Shown: positions 9,095-18,719, counted from the first letter of the stretch. The stretch: 53,177 nucleotides of DNA from Eubacterium sp. AF36-5BH (GCF_003460505.1 NZ_QTVG01000014.1:1-53177); one strand, 5' to 3'. Made by a program: numbers and translations. Notes: generated from the sequence alone by a model not told the origin.

Positions 9095-10693
9095 CTATAG
9101 ATAATCATTATACATATATTTGTAATCAGCACAGTTTGCTAAACAACCGGGACATTGACCTGTTATAGCCAATTTTTGCAATGTTTGATAAGATGGAGAT
9201 TTCCAAACATCCGGAAACTTTAACCATTCAGATTTCTGATATAACTTTCTTAATCCAAAGTCTGTAAAACAAAATTGTAATTTTCCAGTTTTAGTAAAAA
9301 GTGCATCATGCAACGGTAAAATACACCCTTTCTGCAAAGATAATTGTTCACTTCGAAGAATATATTCCGGAATTGTTTTCATCATTGCCCTACTTCTTAT
9401 TGGTAATTTAAGTTGGTCCGCTGTTTCAAATGCATTGATAATCTCTTCCTTCAATTCAGGAATATCCGAATAATCTAATGCAAAATCCACATACTTTTTT
9501 CCTCCTTGTCGTGAGCTAATGGGCTGAAACGATATAGATTCTGCTCCTAATTTCCTTGCCAAACGAATCATGTCACTCATATAATGAAAATTTTGCTTTA
9601 ATACTACTGTAAATATAGAAAATGTATTTCCATATTTTTTGAGTTGTCTAATTCCTTCTAGTGTCCTATTCCAAGCATTTTCACCACGTATCCAATTATT
9701 TAATTCTTCATATGGTGCATCTATAGATATTGGAATATCTTTTACATGTAACTTTACAAACCTTTTTGCCACATCTTCTGTAATCAAACTTCCATTCGAT
9801 ACGAAACTGGTTTCAATATTATATTCATTACATAGTTCAATTGCATCAAATAAGTCTTTTCGCATTAACATTTCCCCTCCATATAATTCAATCTTAGAAA
9901 TGCCAATTTCTTTTGCTACCAAAATCAACTCTTTTATGCTCTCAATAGTCGGTTCAGAGTATCTTAATGGAAGATATGCTTTCTGACCTATTCGACACAT
10001 CCTACACTGATAATTACATTTATCTGTAAACCAAACAAATATTCTTTCTAATTTCGTCTGTTGTAAAAATGTCTCTGCAAGTTGCGTATACACTTCTATT
10101 TGTGCTTCTTGACTAACAATGAATTCAAGTCCTGAGTTGTATAAATCAAATGCCAACAATGCATTCTCTGTCACTCCATCAACACAGAACACAGTATTAA
10201 AATTCCCTGCATAACGTATTTTTTTTACATCTACTGATATATTATTATTTCTCCAAATAGTCCAAGGACCTGTATTATGATTACTCAAATGCAAACGATT
10301 GTCCTTTCTTTTATAATATTCTTTGTTTGCAAATCCATCCTTAAAATCACATTCAATATCATATAATCGATTATATAATCCGCAAATCACTTGTGATTCT
10401 TTTGCACTAATATGGATATCTATTGATTTTCTTGTTAATACAGAACCTGATTCTAAAAAAAGAACTCTCCCCGAAGTAATTTGTTCTAATGCAAAATTAC
10501 GGGCTTCATTTCCATTCAAAAATGACTTATTTGAAAAAAATATTTTATCGGATTTATATTTTGTGCATATATCATTAGTACACGGTACATTGGTCGCTAC
10601 AATAATGTGTGTCACATCAAATTTTATCAATATATCCAATGTACACTTAACTAAATTATAATTATTACTTCCTGTTACAATACAATTAAGCAT
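9095..10693 (-). CDS. degenerate GT-A domain fused to a radical SAM protein
   Basis: 532 residues. Residues 1 to about 200 follow the GT2 pattern (beta strand, NEARNFALEQ segment, then a hydrophobic strand), but where the metal-binding DxD should be the sequence reads FLESGS, so it probably binds but does not transfer sugar. Residues 215-532 are a radical SAM enzyme: Cys226-x3-Cys230-x2-Cys233 (CNYQCRMC), GGEM instead of GGEP at 272-275, and a C-terminal cysteine set (Cys514, Cys517, Cys521) for an auxiliary cluster. The fusion of a sugar-nucleotide-type fold to a radical SAM core suggests action on a nucleotide sugar or a glycosylated intermediate. The next gene upstream is an intact GT2. 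Confidence 0.8.
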   Translation of the reverse strand: MLNCIVTGSNNYNLVKCTLDILIKFDVTHIIVATNVPCTNDICTKYKSDKIFFSNKSFLNGNEARNFALEQITSGRVLFLESGSVLTRKSIDIHISAKESQVICGLYNRLYDIECDFKDGFANKEYYKRKDNRLHLSNHNTGPWTIWRNNNISVDVKKIRYAGNFNTVFCVDGVTENALLAFDLYNSGLEFIVSQEAQIEVYTQLAETFLQQTKLERIFVWFTDKCNYQCRMCRIGQKAYLPLRYSEPTIESIKELILVAKEIGISKIELYGGEMLMRKDLFDAIELCNEYNIETSFVSNGSLITEDVAKRFVKLHVKDIPISIDAPYEELNNWIRGENAWNRTLEGIRQLKKYGNTFSIFTVVLKQNFHYMSDMIRLARKLGAESISFQPISSRQGGKKYVDFALDYSDIPELKEEIINAFETADQLKLPIRSRAMMKTIPEYILRSEQLSLQKGCILPLHDALFTKTGKLQFCFTDFGLRKLYQKSEWLKFPDVWKSPSYQTLQKLAITGQCPGCLANCADYKYMYNDYL

Positions 10694-10710
10694 TTTTATC
10701 CCCTATTTTA

Positions 10711-11613
10711 CTATTTCAATAATGAATCAATAGTTCCCTTTTGTTCAACTAACACCTCTGCTATCTCAGAGATTAAACTTTCTTCTGGATACATTTTTTG
10801 AAATAACTGATATCCTTTTTTTGCAATTTCTTTCCAATTAATTCTTGCATGTGCTAAATGATAAGCATCAGTCCTATAACAAGTCTGCTCAAAACTCCCC
10901 CCAGCTTTATAAAGTCGATATCCAAACTCTAAGTCCTCTGGAGCCCAATCTAAACCAAAATCCTCTCTAAACAATCCAATTTCAATAGCAAAAGCTCGCA
11001 TCAATGACATATTTGCTGTATCTGCAGCGAGCCAAGGCACTTTATATCTTTCAATACCTTTCTCAAACATATGCTGTACTGTTCTTTCTAGTCTATCTTG
11101 TGCATGTCCCAACCTCCTTATTTTATCCATATTATTTGAAATATCTTCCTCTGTTATATTAAAATTCATTATTTTATTTGATAATGTATAGTCTTTATAC
11201 TCTTTTAGTAAACCTTTATGTGGATTACGTGGATCTTCAAAAAAACGAACATACGGAATTTCTTTCTTTCGTCCATGAATTAAAGTCTTAGATTTGGATT
11301 TATGTGCCATCCAATGAGCATCAATATATTCTGGCTCCACAATTAAATCAGCATCACAAAAAATCAACAGTTCTCCCTTTGACGCCCATATTCCCGCATT
11401 TCTAGTCGCACTTCGTCCATGATTTTTAACCCTTATAATCCTTAATGGTATTTGCGACATGAAACGTTCTACTTCATTGTCTGGAATTTCTCCTCCATCA
11501 ACTAAAATAATTTCATAAGGTATTGATGTTGTCTGACAACAAAATGATTTTAATGTTAATGCAAGCCTTCCTCCTTTATTATATGTTGGTATAATTACTG
11601 AAATTTTTACCAT
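10711..11613 (-). CDS. glycosyltransferase family 2
   Basis: 300 residues with a GT-A fold. ISVIIPTYNKG opens the protein, the NHGRSATRNAGI segment is typical of GT2, and the metal motif is DAD in the FCDADL segment. The C-terminal part has the galactosyltransferase-like AADTANMSLMRAFAIE segment and an acidic catalytic motif in WAPEDLEFGYRL. No membrane helix, so it acts in the cytosol, probably putting a sugar on the small-molecule scaffold. Donor and acceptor are unknown; UDP-xylose or UDP-glucuronate made by the pair at 26262-28558 are candidates. Confidence 0.87.
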   Translation of the reverse strand: MVKISVIIPTYNKGGRLALTLKSFCCQTTSIPYEIILVDGGEIPDNEVERFMSQIPLRIIRVKNHGRSATRNAGIWASKGELLIFCDADLIVEPEYIDAHWMAHKSKSKTLIHGRKKEIPYVRFFEDPRNPHKGLLKEYKDYTLSNKIMNFNITEEDISNNMDKIRRLGHAQDRLERTVQHMFEKGIERYKVPWLAADTANMSLMRAFAIEIGLFREDFGLDWAPEDLEFGYRLYKAGGSFEQTCYRTDAYHLAHARINWKEIAKKGYQLFQKMYPEESLISEIAEVLVEQKGTIDSLLK

Positions 11614-11667
11614 ATTTATTTAAATCCTTCCTTTAGCGTATACAAACTAATATTACTCAAAATATTT

Positions 11668-12651
11668 TTAATAAAAATGCGTCAGAATATCCTCTAAATC
11701 AGTTTCAGACATAGAAATATCTAAAACTTTAAAATGCGATAATACCATATCTAAAAGCCTTTGCATGTATATAGGCTCAACTCTCCAAATAAGGGTATAT
11801 GAATCTTTTATTTCTGGAACCATATCTCCCCACTCAACTTTTCCATTAAGTGGCTCTGCTAGACGTACTTTTACTATTCGGACTTGTCTAAATTTTGATT
11901 TTATCTCATCCAATGTTCCAGTTACGACAGTACTTCCCTTATTAATCAATTGAATACGATCTGCCAATTTTTCAATGTCCTTCATATAATGACTGGTTAA
12001 TATAATTCCACATTCTGAATTCTTGCTATATACTTTTAAAAAATCTATAATCTGATTTTGAGATATAAAATCCAAACCAATTGTTGGCTCATCTAAAAAC
12101 AACACCTTTGGTTTATGCAAAAATGCTAATATCAACTCCATTTTTAAGCGCTCTCCTAATGATAATTGACGAACCGGAACTTTGATACGATTACCTACAT
12201 TTAACATATCTACCATTTGCTCTATTTGTTGCTTAAATTGTGGTTCTGAAATATCATAAATAGATTGATGTAACCTGAACGTTTCTATAGCAGGTAAATC
12301 TAACCATAATTGTGTACGTTGTCCTGCTACCAATGCAATATTCTTTAAAAAATTCTTATTTCTCTTATGAGGCGTAAAACCTGCAACTTTAATTTCTCCC
12401 TTATTTGGTCGAATAATACCACTTAATGTTTTCAAAGTTGTTGATTTTCCTGCACCATTTGGTCCTATAAGACATAAAATTTCTCCTGGCATAACATGAA
12501 GATTAAGTTCTTTCACTGCTGGAATTTCTACATATTTACGATTAAAGAAGTTTGAAAAAGAACCCTTGAGTCCTTCTTCCTTTTCAAGAGCTTTATAATT
12601 AACACACAAGTTAGTTACATTAATTAACGCATCCATATTTCTTATTGACAT
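11668..12651 (-). CDS. ABC transporter ATP-binding protein (exporter of the PF06182 permease type)
   Basis: About 327 residues. Walker A GPNGAGKST, the signature LSLGE, and Walker B VLFLDEPT are all present, and the VAGQRTQLW segment is typical of ATPases that pair with ABC-2 permeases of the PF06182 group. Such permeases lie at 19146-20731, so the three proteins probably form one exporter for the product, also giving self-protection. The ATG at 12649-12651 overlaps the stop of the adenylation gene; a GTG one codon earlier is also possible. The ATPase gene is split from its permeases by about 6.5 kb of biosynthetic genes. Confidence 0.92.
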   Translation of the reverse strand: MSIRNMDALINVTNLCVNYKALEKEEGLKGSFSNFFNRKYVEIPAVKELNLHVMPGEILCLIGPNGAGKSTTLKTLSGIIRPNKGEIKVAGFTPHKRNKNFLKNIALVAGQRTQLWLDLPAIETFRLHQSIYDISEPQFKQQIEQMVDMLNVGNRIKVPVRQLSLGERLKMELILAFLHKPKVLFLDEPTIGLDFISQNQIIDFLKVYSKNSECGIILTSHYMKDIEKLADRIQLINKGSTVVTGTLDEIKSKFRQVRIVKVRLAEPLNGKVEWGDMVPEIKDSYTLIWRVEPIYMQRLLDMVLSHFKVLDISMSETDLEDILTHFY

Positions 12652-14039
12652 CACAATTTAACCTGACCTTTCTCATCTCGTTCAAAGTTCTTTACAAAAA
12701 TATATCTATGAGGAATTTTGTAAGGTGATAAATATTGTTTGCAAAAATTTCTAATTTCTAATTCGCTTGGTAATTTGTCTTTTTTTCTAAGATAAGCTAC
12801 TAATATAGTTCCTCTTCTTATATCTTCCTCTGCAGTAACAACCGCCTCCATAATATTAGGATGTTGCTGTAATACTTTTTCAACTTCACCTGGATGTAAT
12901 CCTAGACCATTTATCTTAATACGCTGTGAATTTCTACCTATAACAATTAAACTATCCTCTTCAGTCAAAATTCCTTGGTCTCCTGTTTTATATTCATATT
13001 CTACAGAAATAAAGTTTCCCTTATTTAGAATTTCATGTGTAAGTCCATCACCTTTAATACAGATAAGTCCTTGCTCACCTTGTTTTACAGGAATTCCTTG
13101 TTCATCCACAATATGAATTTGCATATTGTTCAATGGTCTTCCCAAGCTTGGAAATTTTGTTTCACATTCTGGCAATTGCATAGTTATCGCTCCTAATTCT
13201 GTACAACCATAAAATTGAAGAAGTGGTGCTGAAAAATTGATTCTAAATTTTTCATAAATATCTCGTGGCAATGTTGCTCCCGCACTTATTCCCATTTTAA
13301 TGTTTAGTTTTGCACCCGATACCTGTACTAAAAACGAGTAAAAGGTAGGAACACCCACTACAATTGTAACCTCTTCTCTTTTCATTATATGCACCCACTT
13401 TGATGGCGAACATAGTCTTGAAGAAGTTATAAGTCTTGCTCCCACTCTAATTCCTGATAAAAGATGTAATACAAATCCCAATGAATGGGTCCACTGTGCC
13501 AAACAAAAAATGTGATCCTGCTCCGTATAGTGCAACCTCTCTATTACAGCATCAACCTCGCAAAATAACGATTCCCAAGTACGGGCAACTATTTTAGGTT
13601 CTCCTGTTGTACCAGTTGTACACATTAATACCTTTCCCATTAGTTTTATCAAACTAGGACTCATTTGTTTTGCTTTTGCCTTAAGCAATTCAGAGGGAGA
13701 TAAAATTTTTATTCTCTTATTATTCAATGATAACAATTCTTCATTATCTGTAATTACTATTTTCGAAGATGTATGCTTTAGTACAGTCTCAATTTCACAG
13801 TTTGACCACTGAGGATTGACCAACAAATAGGTTGATTCCAACCTTCCTAATGCAAGTATTGTACATGCCAATTTAAAGCGATCCTTTATTTGAACAAGAA
13901 TAATACTATTTTCCATATATGTCTGTAAAGCCTCATACATTCTATTTGTGTTCTCTAACAACTCCTTATATGTCCTATCAACATTTGAATCAACCAAGAA
14001 TATTTTATTACTGTAAATCTGCAAATTTAGTTCTATCAA
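12651..14039 (-). CDS. free-standing adenylate-forming enzyme (AMP-binding)
   Basis: 462 residues from a TTG that overlaps the stop of the isomerase gene, with GGGAGG seven bases upstream. Core motifs are clear: the phosphate loop CTTGTTGEPK, FYGCTELG, YKTGDQG and GRNSQRIKINGLGLHPGEVE. It activates a carboxylic acid as the acyl-adenylate and loads it onto CoA or a carrier protein, probably one of the two free ACPs, as a starter or side-chain unit. Oddity: the C-terminal A10 motif, usually GKV/GKI with the catalytic lysine, reads GQV three residues before the end, so the lysine is replaced by glutamine. Activity in the adenylation half-reaction may be lowered, or another lysine may stand in. 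Confidence 0.87.
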   Translation of the reverse strand: MIELNLQIYSNKIFLVDSNVDRTYKELLENTNRMYEALQTYMENSIILVQIKDRFKLACTILALGRLESTYLLVNPQWSNCEIETVLKHTSSKIVITDNEELLSLNNKRIKILSPSELLKAKAKQMSPSLIKLMGKVLMCTTGTTGEPKIVARTWESLFCEVDAVIERLHYTEQDHIFCLAQWTHSLGFVLHLLSGIRVGARLITSSRLCSPSKWVHIMKREEVTIVVGVPTFYSFLVQVSGAKLNIKMGISAGATLPRDIYEKFRINFSAPLLQFYGCTELGAITMQLPECETKFPSLGRPLNNMQIHIVDEQGIPVKQGEQGLICIKGDGLTHEILNKGNFISVEYEYKTGDQGILTEEDSLIVIGRNSQRIKINGLGLHPGEVEKVLQQHPNIMEAVVTAEEDIRRGTILVAYLRKKDKLPSELEIRNFCKQYLSPYKIPHRYIFVKNFERDEKGQVKL

Positions 14040-14851
14040 ATTATACCCTCCCTTATATCAAACTGCTTTTTTATAAATCTTGATATTCTCATTAATTCCA
14101 ATGATAAACTCATTCCTCGTCTTGGAAATAATTCTAAAGTTATATCCCCATCATAATGCATATTTTTTACAATTCTTCCGACATTTTTCCAATCTACATG
14201 CCCTTGTCCGATTGGGCAAATTTGAGGTGGATCTCCAATTCTAGAATCCGAAATATGAATTTTCTTAATTTTTCCTTCAAACCGTAACAACCATTCCTCT
14301 ATATTTCCAAAAGGAAATGCATTTCCAATGTCAAGACATACTCCAATATTAGTATCCTCTAGAGCGTCCATTAAGTGCTCTAATTTAATGATGTCTCTAC
14401 TAAAGCTATACCAGACGTTTTCCAACATTAATAATATTCCATCGTTTCTTGCTTTATCGTTTATGGCTTTTATAATGTGAATAGCATCTTGCCAATTGGT
14501 CTCAATTCCACCTGGTGCAATCGAAACATGCTTTCCTCCCATTAATTTTGCAATATCAAACATCTTATCTACAACTTCCAATGCCATCGTTTTTGAAATT
14601 CTATCCTTTGATGTTATTGGGTAATCCATATGTAACATTGTACTAAGCCCAGTTACCTTTAAACCTGCTATATTAACTGCATCTATAAGCCATAGTAATT
14701 CATCTTTTTTTGTTTTGATTGATATAGGCCATGGCTGTAAGTCTACATGCAATTCAATGCCTTCATATCCAGAATTATGTATCATTTTCAAATATCGTGC
14801 CCACTGCTGTACTGGAACTCCAATCAAACACCATGCTGTTACACTTAACAT
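14036..14851 (-). CDS. sugar phosphate isomerase/epimerase family TIM-barrel protein
   Basis: 271 residues, ATG with AAGGAG upstream. Xylose-isomerase-like TIM barrel of the AP endonuclease 2 family (IolE/IolI-type). Likely metal ligands are the Glu of MLENVW, the Asp of CLDIGN, the His of KIHISDSR and the Glu of TLELFPRR. Members isomerise or epimerise sugars and inosose-type cyclitols, or dehydrate them. In this cluster it could shape a ketosugar or inosose intermediate upstream of the DegT-type aminotransferase. Its stop overlaps the next gene's TTG start. Confidence 0.85.
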   Translation of the reverse strand: MLSVTAWCLIGVPVQQWARYLKMIHNSGYEGIELHVDLQPWPISIKTKKDELLWLIDAVNIAGLKVTGLSTMLHMDYPITSKDRISKTMALEVVDKMFDIAKLMGGKHVSIAPGGIETNWQDAIHIIKAINDKARNDGILLMLENVWYSFSRDIIKLEHLMDALEDTNIGVCLDIGNAFPFGNIEEWLLRFEGKIKKIHISDSRIGDPPQICPIGQGHVDWKNVGRIVKNMHYDGDITLELFPRRGMSLSLELMRISRFIKKQFDIREGII

Positions 14852-14870
14852 TTTCTATATCTCCTTCACC

Positions 14871-15881
14871 CTAGAACGCTGTTTTATATATTGAATGTAA
14901 AAACTTCTCTAAATCTACAGCTACCTTTTTCCATGACCACTGTTTTGCCTTAGTTAATCCTAATCTACTAAATTTCTCCCAATGTGCTTTATCTATGGCC
15001 AAATGATAAAGTGCATCTCCCATTGCTTTGATATCTCCAACATTAATAAGATTATCTTTTACAGTTTCTGGCACAAGGTCACGGCTTCCACCATTATCTG
15101 TTGCAACAAATGGTATTCCAGACATCATTGCCTCTAAAATTGGTAATCCGAAACCTTCTGAACTTGACGTTACTAATAAAACATCCACAGAACGATAAAT
15201 ATTTCCCACCTCCTCTTGTGTGGGATTCACATACCACTTTGTTTTTATATCTTTAGGTGTCTCTTTTTCTGCTTTTCGAACCAAACGTACTAACCGAATG
15301 TCCACCCCCAATCTTTTTAAGTATTCCAAAGCCGCATAGGCCTGTGGAATTTGCTTTAACGGATGTTCATAACTTCCTACAACAAGCACTCTAAATGGTT
15401 TTCCTTTTTCTGGTGCCTTCCTTATCTCCGGATAAAAGACCATTTCATCTGCGGCGGGTGGTATAATATGCGAAGTTCTTCCATATTCATACAATACATC
15501 TTGTAAATATTTTGATACAACAATTTTAGGATTTGATAATCTGAATGACTTCTCTGCTGCACTAACTAATTTCACATCTGTATACAATTGTGGTTCATTA
15601 GCCTGTATAAAACTAACAACTCTTTTTTCTCCGTATTTACCTGTAAACCAATTTGCACTGAAACAATCTAGTGCTACAATTAATTCTTGGTCATCAATTT
15701 TTACTTTGCGAAAACTTGTCACATATTCCACACTCACTATTGGTTCCCACCCAAATAAATTTGCTCCAAGTACTACAAGTCTAATTTCATGACCAAGATT
15801 GTATAAAATATTACAATGATTAATTACTACCTTTGTAGCCCCATTAACCTGTAATCTTGTACCAATATAAACTATTTTCAT
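14871..15881 (-). CDS. glycosyltransferase family 4 (GT-B fold)
   Basis: 336 residues. The N-terminal IGTRLQVNGATKVV loop and the C-terminal SEGFGLPILEAMMSGIPFVATDNGG motif (ExFGLxxLE) mark a retaining GT-B enzyme of family 4. It transfers a sugar from a nucleotide donor; GT4 enzymes such as BtrM, NeoD and KanF build the pseudodisaccharide core of aminoglycosides, which fits the rest of the cluster. ATGA overlap with the preceding radical SAM gene (15878-15881) indicates coupled translation. Confidence 0.9.
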   Translation of the reverse strand: MKIVYIGTRLQVNGATKVVINHCNILYNLGHEIRLVVLGANLFGWEPIVSVEYVTSFRKVKIDDQELIVALDCFSANWFTGKYGEKRVVSFIQANEPQLYTDVKLVSAAEKSFRLSNPKIVVSKYLQDVLYEYGRTSHIIPPAADEMVFYPEIRKAPEKGKPFRVLVVGSYEHPLKQIPQAYAALEYLKRLGVDIRLVRLVRKAEKETPKDIKTKWYVNPTQEEVGNIYRSVDVLLVTSSSEGFGLPILEAMMSGIPFVATDNGGSRDLVPETVKDNLINVGDIKAMGDALYHLAIDKAHWEKFSRLGLTKAKQWSWKKVAVDLEKFLHSIYKTAF

Positions 15882-16807
15882 ATACTTTCCTCAGAATAAC
15901 ACGCAAATAAGCAACCAGAACATTTTCCTTGTAATGCCTGCTCTGTAATCTCCTTATATTCGTTTGAGTCCCAAATTTCCACCAATTTGTTACTTTTTAT
16001 TGAATAACTAGTCTCAAGCTTCCAACATGCAGATACTTGACCCGTCACTTCAATTGATGAACTTGTATTTGGAATATCACATCCGCTTTTTGGTATAATA
16101 GTTTCCTTATTAAAGTATCTGATAATACTCTTTAAATAGTCCTTAGATGGAAAATTTACTCCTATATCATTTGCAAGGCATCTAGAATATTCTAATATTT
16201 CCTCAAGAGTTACAAGTTCATCCTTAGATATCCATAACTGCTTTGTTTTTTCCTGTTTATTATTTACTAGAAAAGAAGGATCAAATGCATTCAAAAATAA
16301 TCGTCGAACTCCATATTTTCGTATGATACTTATAACAGAAGGTAAAGTTATATAATTAACACTCGAAATCGTAAAAAGAACATTTACCATTCTTGATAAT
16401 TTAATATTTTGAAAAAATTGCAATGTACTCAATACTTTATCGTATACCCCTTCTCCTCGTATGTAATCATTAATTTCTCGTGTTCCATCTAAAGAAATTG
16501 AAATATTATTAAGCCCTGAATTAATTAACTTGTCCACGACTTTTTTTGTAACCAATGTAGCATTGCAACTCATATTTATGTGAAATCTAAGTTTATGTGC
16601 ATATACAATTATTTCATATATATTTTCATGGGTAAGCGGTTCTCCACCCGTCAAAAACACCTGACGCACGCCTCTCTCTTTTGCAGCATCTAAAATATTT
16701 TTCACCTCTTCGAATGAAAGTTTGCTTGAATTGATAAAACCATCACACGTTTGACAGTGCAAATTACATACATTAGTTAATTTGATATATAAATTCTTTA
16801 TATCCAA
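15878..16807 (-). CDS. radical SAM protein with C-terminal auxiliary cysteines
   Basis: 309 residues from a TTG with GGAGG seven bases upstream. The motif is Cys14-x3-Cys18-x2-Cys21 (CNLHCQTC), then FLTGGEPLTHENIY, NMSCNATLV and SISLDG. The C-terminus has GCDIPNTSSSIEVTG, CWK and KCSGCLFAC, a compact SPASM or twitch region. A decayed relative lies at 24095-24460 and shares the N-terminal motifs, GGEP-LLH and SCNxTL segments. Coupled to the GT4 gene by an ATGA overlap, so it may modify the sugar or cyclitol handled by that enzyme. Confidence 0.88.
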   Translation of the reverse strand: MDIKNLYIKLTNVCNLHCQTCDGFINSSKLSFEEVKNILDAAKERGVRQVFLTGGEPLTHENIYEIIVYAHKLRFHINMSCNATLVTKKVVDKLINSGLNNISISLDGTREINDYIRGEGVYDKVLSTLQFFQNIKLSRMVNVLFTISSVNYITLPSVISIIRKYGVRRLFLNAFDPSFLVNNKQEKTKQLWISKDELVTLEEILEYSRCLANDIGVNFPSKDYLKSIIRYFNKETIIPKSGCDIPNTSSSIEVTGQVSACWKLETSYSIKSNKLVEIWDSNEYKEITEQALQGKCSGCLFACYSEESI

Positions 16808-16825
16808 TATAGTTCCTCCCTCAAC

Positions 16826-17599
16826 CTATTCCTCCGTAAATATCTGAATAATTTTATCTTGTTCGATGGCCCGTAACGTTAAACAAACAAACAATTTTAC
16901 AAATGGATCATCTGGAAATTTTGACTGAAAATATTTAAAATTATCGCATCTCTTTTCAAATTTAGATTGGACATCATCAATTCCAAGATGATAATTTATC
17001 GCATTCTCATTTACAATTAGCTCACCACCGGCTTCAATCAGTCGATATGCAATGTCTGTATCTTCACAACCACTCCATTTGAAATTCGTATCAAACCCGC
17101 CAACTTTGTTTAGCAAATTTCTTTGAATAGATACATTACTCGTCACAAAATATACCCAAGCAATATGCTTCTTTTCTGATATCCAGTATTTTATTGCTTC
17201 TTTTTCCCAACGAGTCACATAAAAACTTCCATCCTCTCGTTTTTGATATCGCAAACCTCGTATAATTGCATTTTTATGTTTTTTATGTGATTTAACATGT
17301 TCTTCTATAAAATCAGGTGAAACTACCATATCATCATCACTGAACAAAATTATATCACCTGATGCATATCCTATTCCCTTGTTTCTAGATATGCCTGCAT
17401 TACTAGTTCCTTTTGGAATAGAATATATATGCACATTTCCCATTTCTAATTCACTACATATATCAATTAAAGAATCTTTCTCTCCTTCTGTCACTATTAT
17501 TATAGAAAAATCTTTATAACTCTGTTCTTTATATGATTCTAGAACAGGAATAAGATTCAAAACTGGACGATTTGTAGCAATAATAACATCAACCCACAT
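16826..17599 (-). CDS. glycosyltransferase family 2
   Basis: 257 residues, GT-A fold. VDVIIATNRP opens the protein; the TSNAGISRNKGI segment and the metal motif DDD in FSDDDMV are typical. The C-terminal catalytic motif is in WSGCEDTDIAYRL. No signal or membrane helix. It lies between two radical SAM genes (15878-16807 and 17622-18719) with gaps of 18 and 22 bases, so all three are probably co-transcribed. Sugar donor and acceptor unknown. Confidence 0.88.
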   Translation of the reverse strand: MWVDVIIATNRPVLNLIPVLESYKEQSYKDFSIIIVTEGEKDSLIDICSELEMGNVHIYSIPKGTSNAGISRNKGIGYASGDIILFSDDDMVVSPDFIEEHVKSHKKHKNAIIRGLRYQKREDGSFYVTRWEKEAIKYWISEKKHIAWVYFVTSNVSIQRNLLNKVGGFDTNFKWSGCEDTDIAYRLIEAGGELIVNENAINYHLGIDDVQSKFEKRCDNFKYFQSKFPDDPFVKLFVCLTLRAIEQDKIIQIFTEE

Positions 17600-17621
17600 T
17601 CAAGCTCTCCTTATTTATCAT

Positions 17622-18719
17622 TTATATTATGAAATAATGATCCTTAATCTGATCTAGAACCTCAATTACACCTTCTGTTCTTCCAATTTGCATTCTCTGT
17701 AATTCATATTTAGTAATATCCCCTCGCAAATAAGCGTTCAACATTTCCCATGAGCCTTCATAACAGGTATTACAAAAACCACTATTAATTTTTCGCAACT
17801 TATATGCTTCTTTTGATTCTTCAATGTCTAACCTTGCTTTTTTTGTATCTGCAAAAATATCACTATAAATTATCGGCATACAAGTACATCCCTTTATCCT
17901 TCCCCTGCTGTCAATTCCGTTTATATAATATGGTGCATAACAACTTGTTGTACGATGCTTATTTTCTAATGCTTCTAGTAAATATGCTAAATATGCTTTT
18001 GGTGGAAGAACATCCTGATAGTTCTCATATTCATCAAACAACTGATATAATTGACTTAATTTACTTTGATACGGAGAATATTTTCCCTGAGTCCAACGAA
18101 CAGGAAAAGGCATCAACTTAATATAATACCCCTCTTTAGAATATTGAAACAAATAATCTGCATACTCTTTTATGTGTTCAATATTACGATCATGAAGTAC
18201 CATTTGAACTTCCACTTTAATTCCATTCTCTAAGCAACATCGCAAATTATCTAATATTCGATTACTCATCTTCTCATTTGAAACTCGATAACTATTCATC
18301 TCATAGTTATATCCATCTATTGAAAAATACAGCAGCAGTTTTTTACATTTGCTCAATTCTTCTATCATTTTCTTGTCTAAAAGCGAACCATTTGTTGTTA
18401 AAATAACCAGCTCATAATTAGACGATATTTCCTCTATATAATCTGTAAGTCCACGTATTAGAGTTAATTCCCCACCTATTAAGCTTAATATTGGCGAAGG
18501 AAATATCTCTAATGCCTTTTTGCAATGTTCTCTCATTTTAATTCCAAGTCTTTTATCTTTTCCCGCATCAAGTTCAATCACTTCTCCATTTCTTTCTTCT
18601 AATGTAAGAACTCCATTTCGTGATGTAATTTGCTTCAATGGTGCTGTACAGTATTGACAATGAAAATTGCAGGCACGTTCCACAAACAGGAGCTCAGTTA
18701 TCAGAGTTTCATATTTCAT
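17622..18719 (-). CDS. radical SAM protein
   Basis: 365 residues from the ATG at 18717-18719, which has AAGGAG seven bases upstream; an ATG six codons earlier spans that ribosome site and is unlikely to be used. The cluster motif is Cys17-x3-Cys21-x2-Cys24 (CNFHCQYC), followed by SLIGGELTL (GGE without the proline), LTTNGS and YFSIDG. C-terminal cysteines in KGCTCMP and FCNTCYEGSW suggest an auxiliary cluster. It is the first gene after the free ACP at 18784 and might act on a carrier-bound or glycosylated intermediate. Reaction unknown. Confidence 0.86.
   Translation of the reverse strand: MKYETLITELLFVERACNFHCQYCTAPLKQITSRNGVLTLEERNGEVIELDAGKDKRLGIKMREHCKKALEIFPSPILSLIGGELTLIRGLTDYIEEISSNYELVILTTNGSLLDKKMIEELSKCKKLLLYFSIDGYNYEMNSYRVSNEKMSNRILDNLRCCLENGIKVEVQMVLHDRNIEHIKEYADYLFQYSKEGYYIKLMPFPVRWTQGKYSPYQSKLSQLYQLFDEYENYQDVLPPKAYLAYLLEALENKHRTTSCYAPYYINGIDSRGRIKGCTCMPIIYSDIFADTKKARLDIEESKEAYKLRKINSGFCNTCYEGSWEMLNAYLRGDITKYELQRMQIGRTEGVIEVLDQIKDHYFII

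Noticed and set aside
5553..18719. RiPP (modified peptide) cluster because of several radical SAM/SPASM proteins
   Set aside because: No precursor peptide, no peptidase-containing transporter, and strong carrier-protein and sugar chemistry context.
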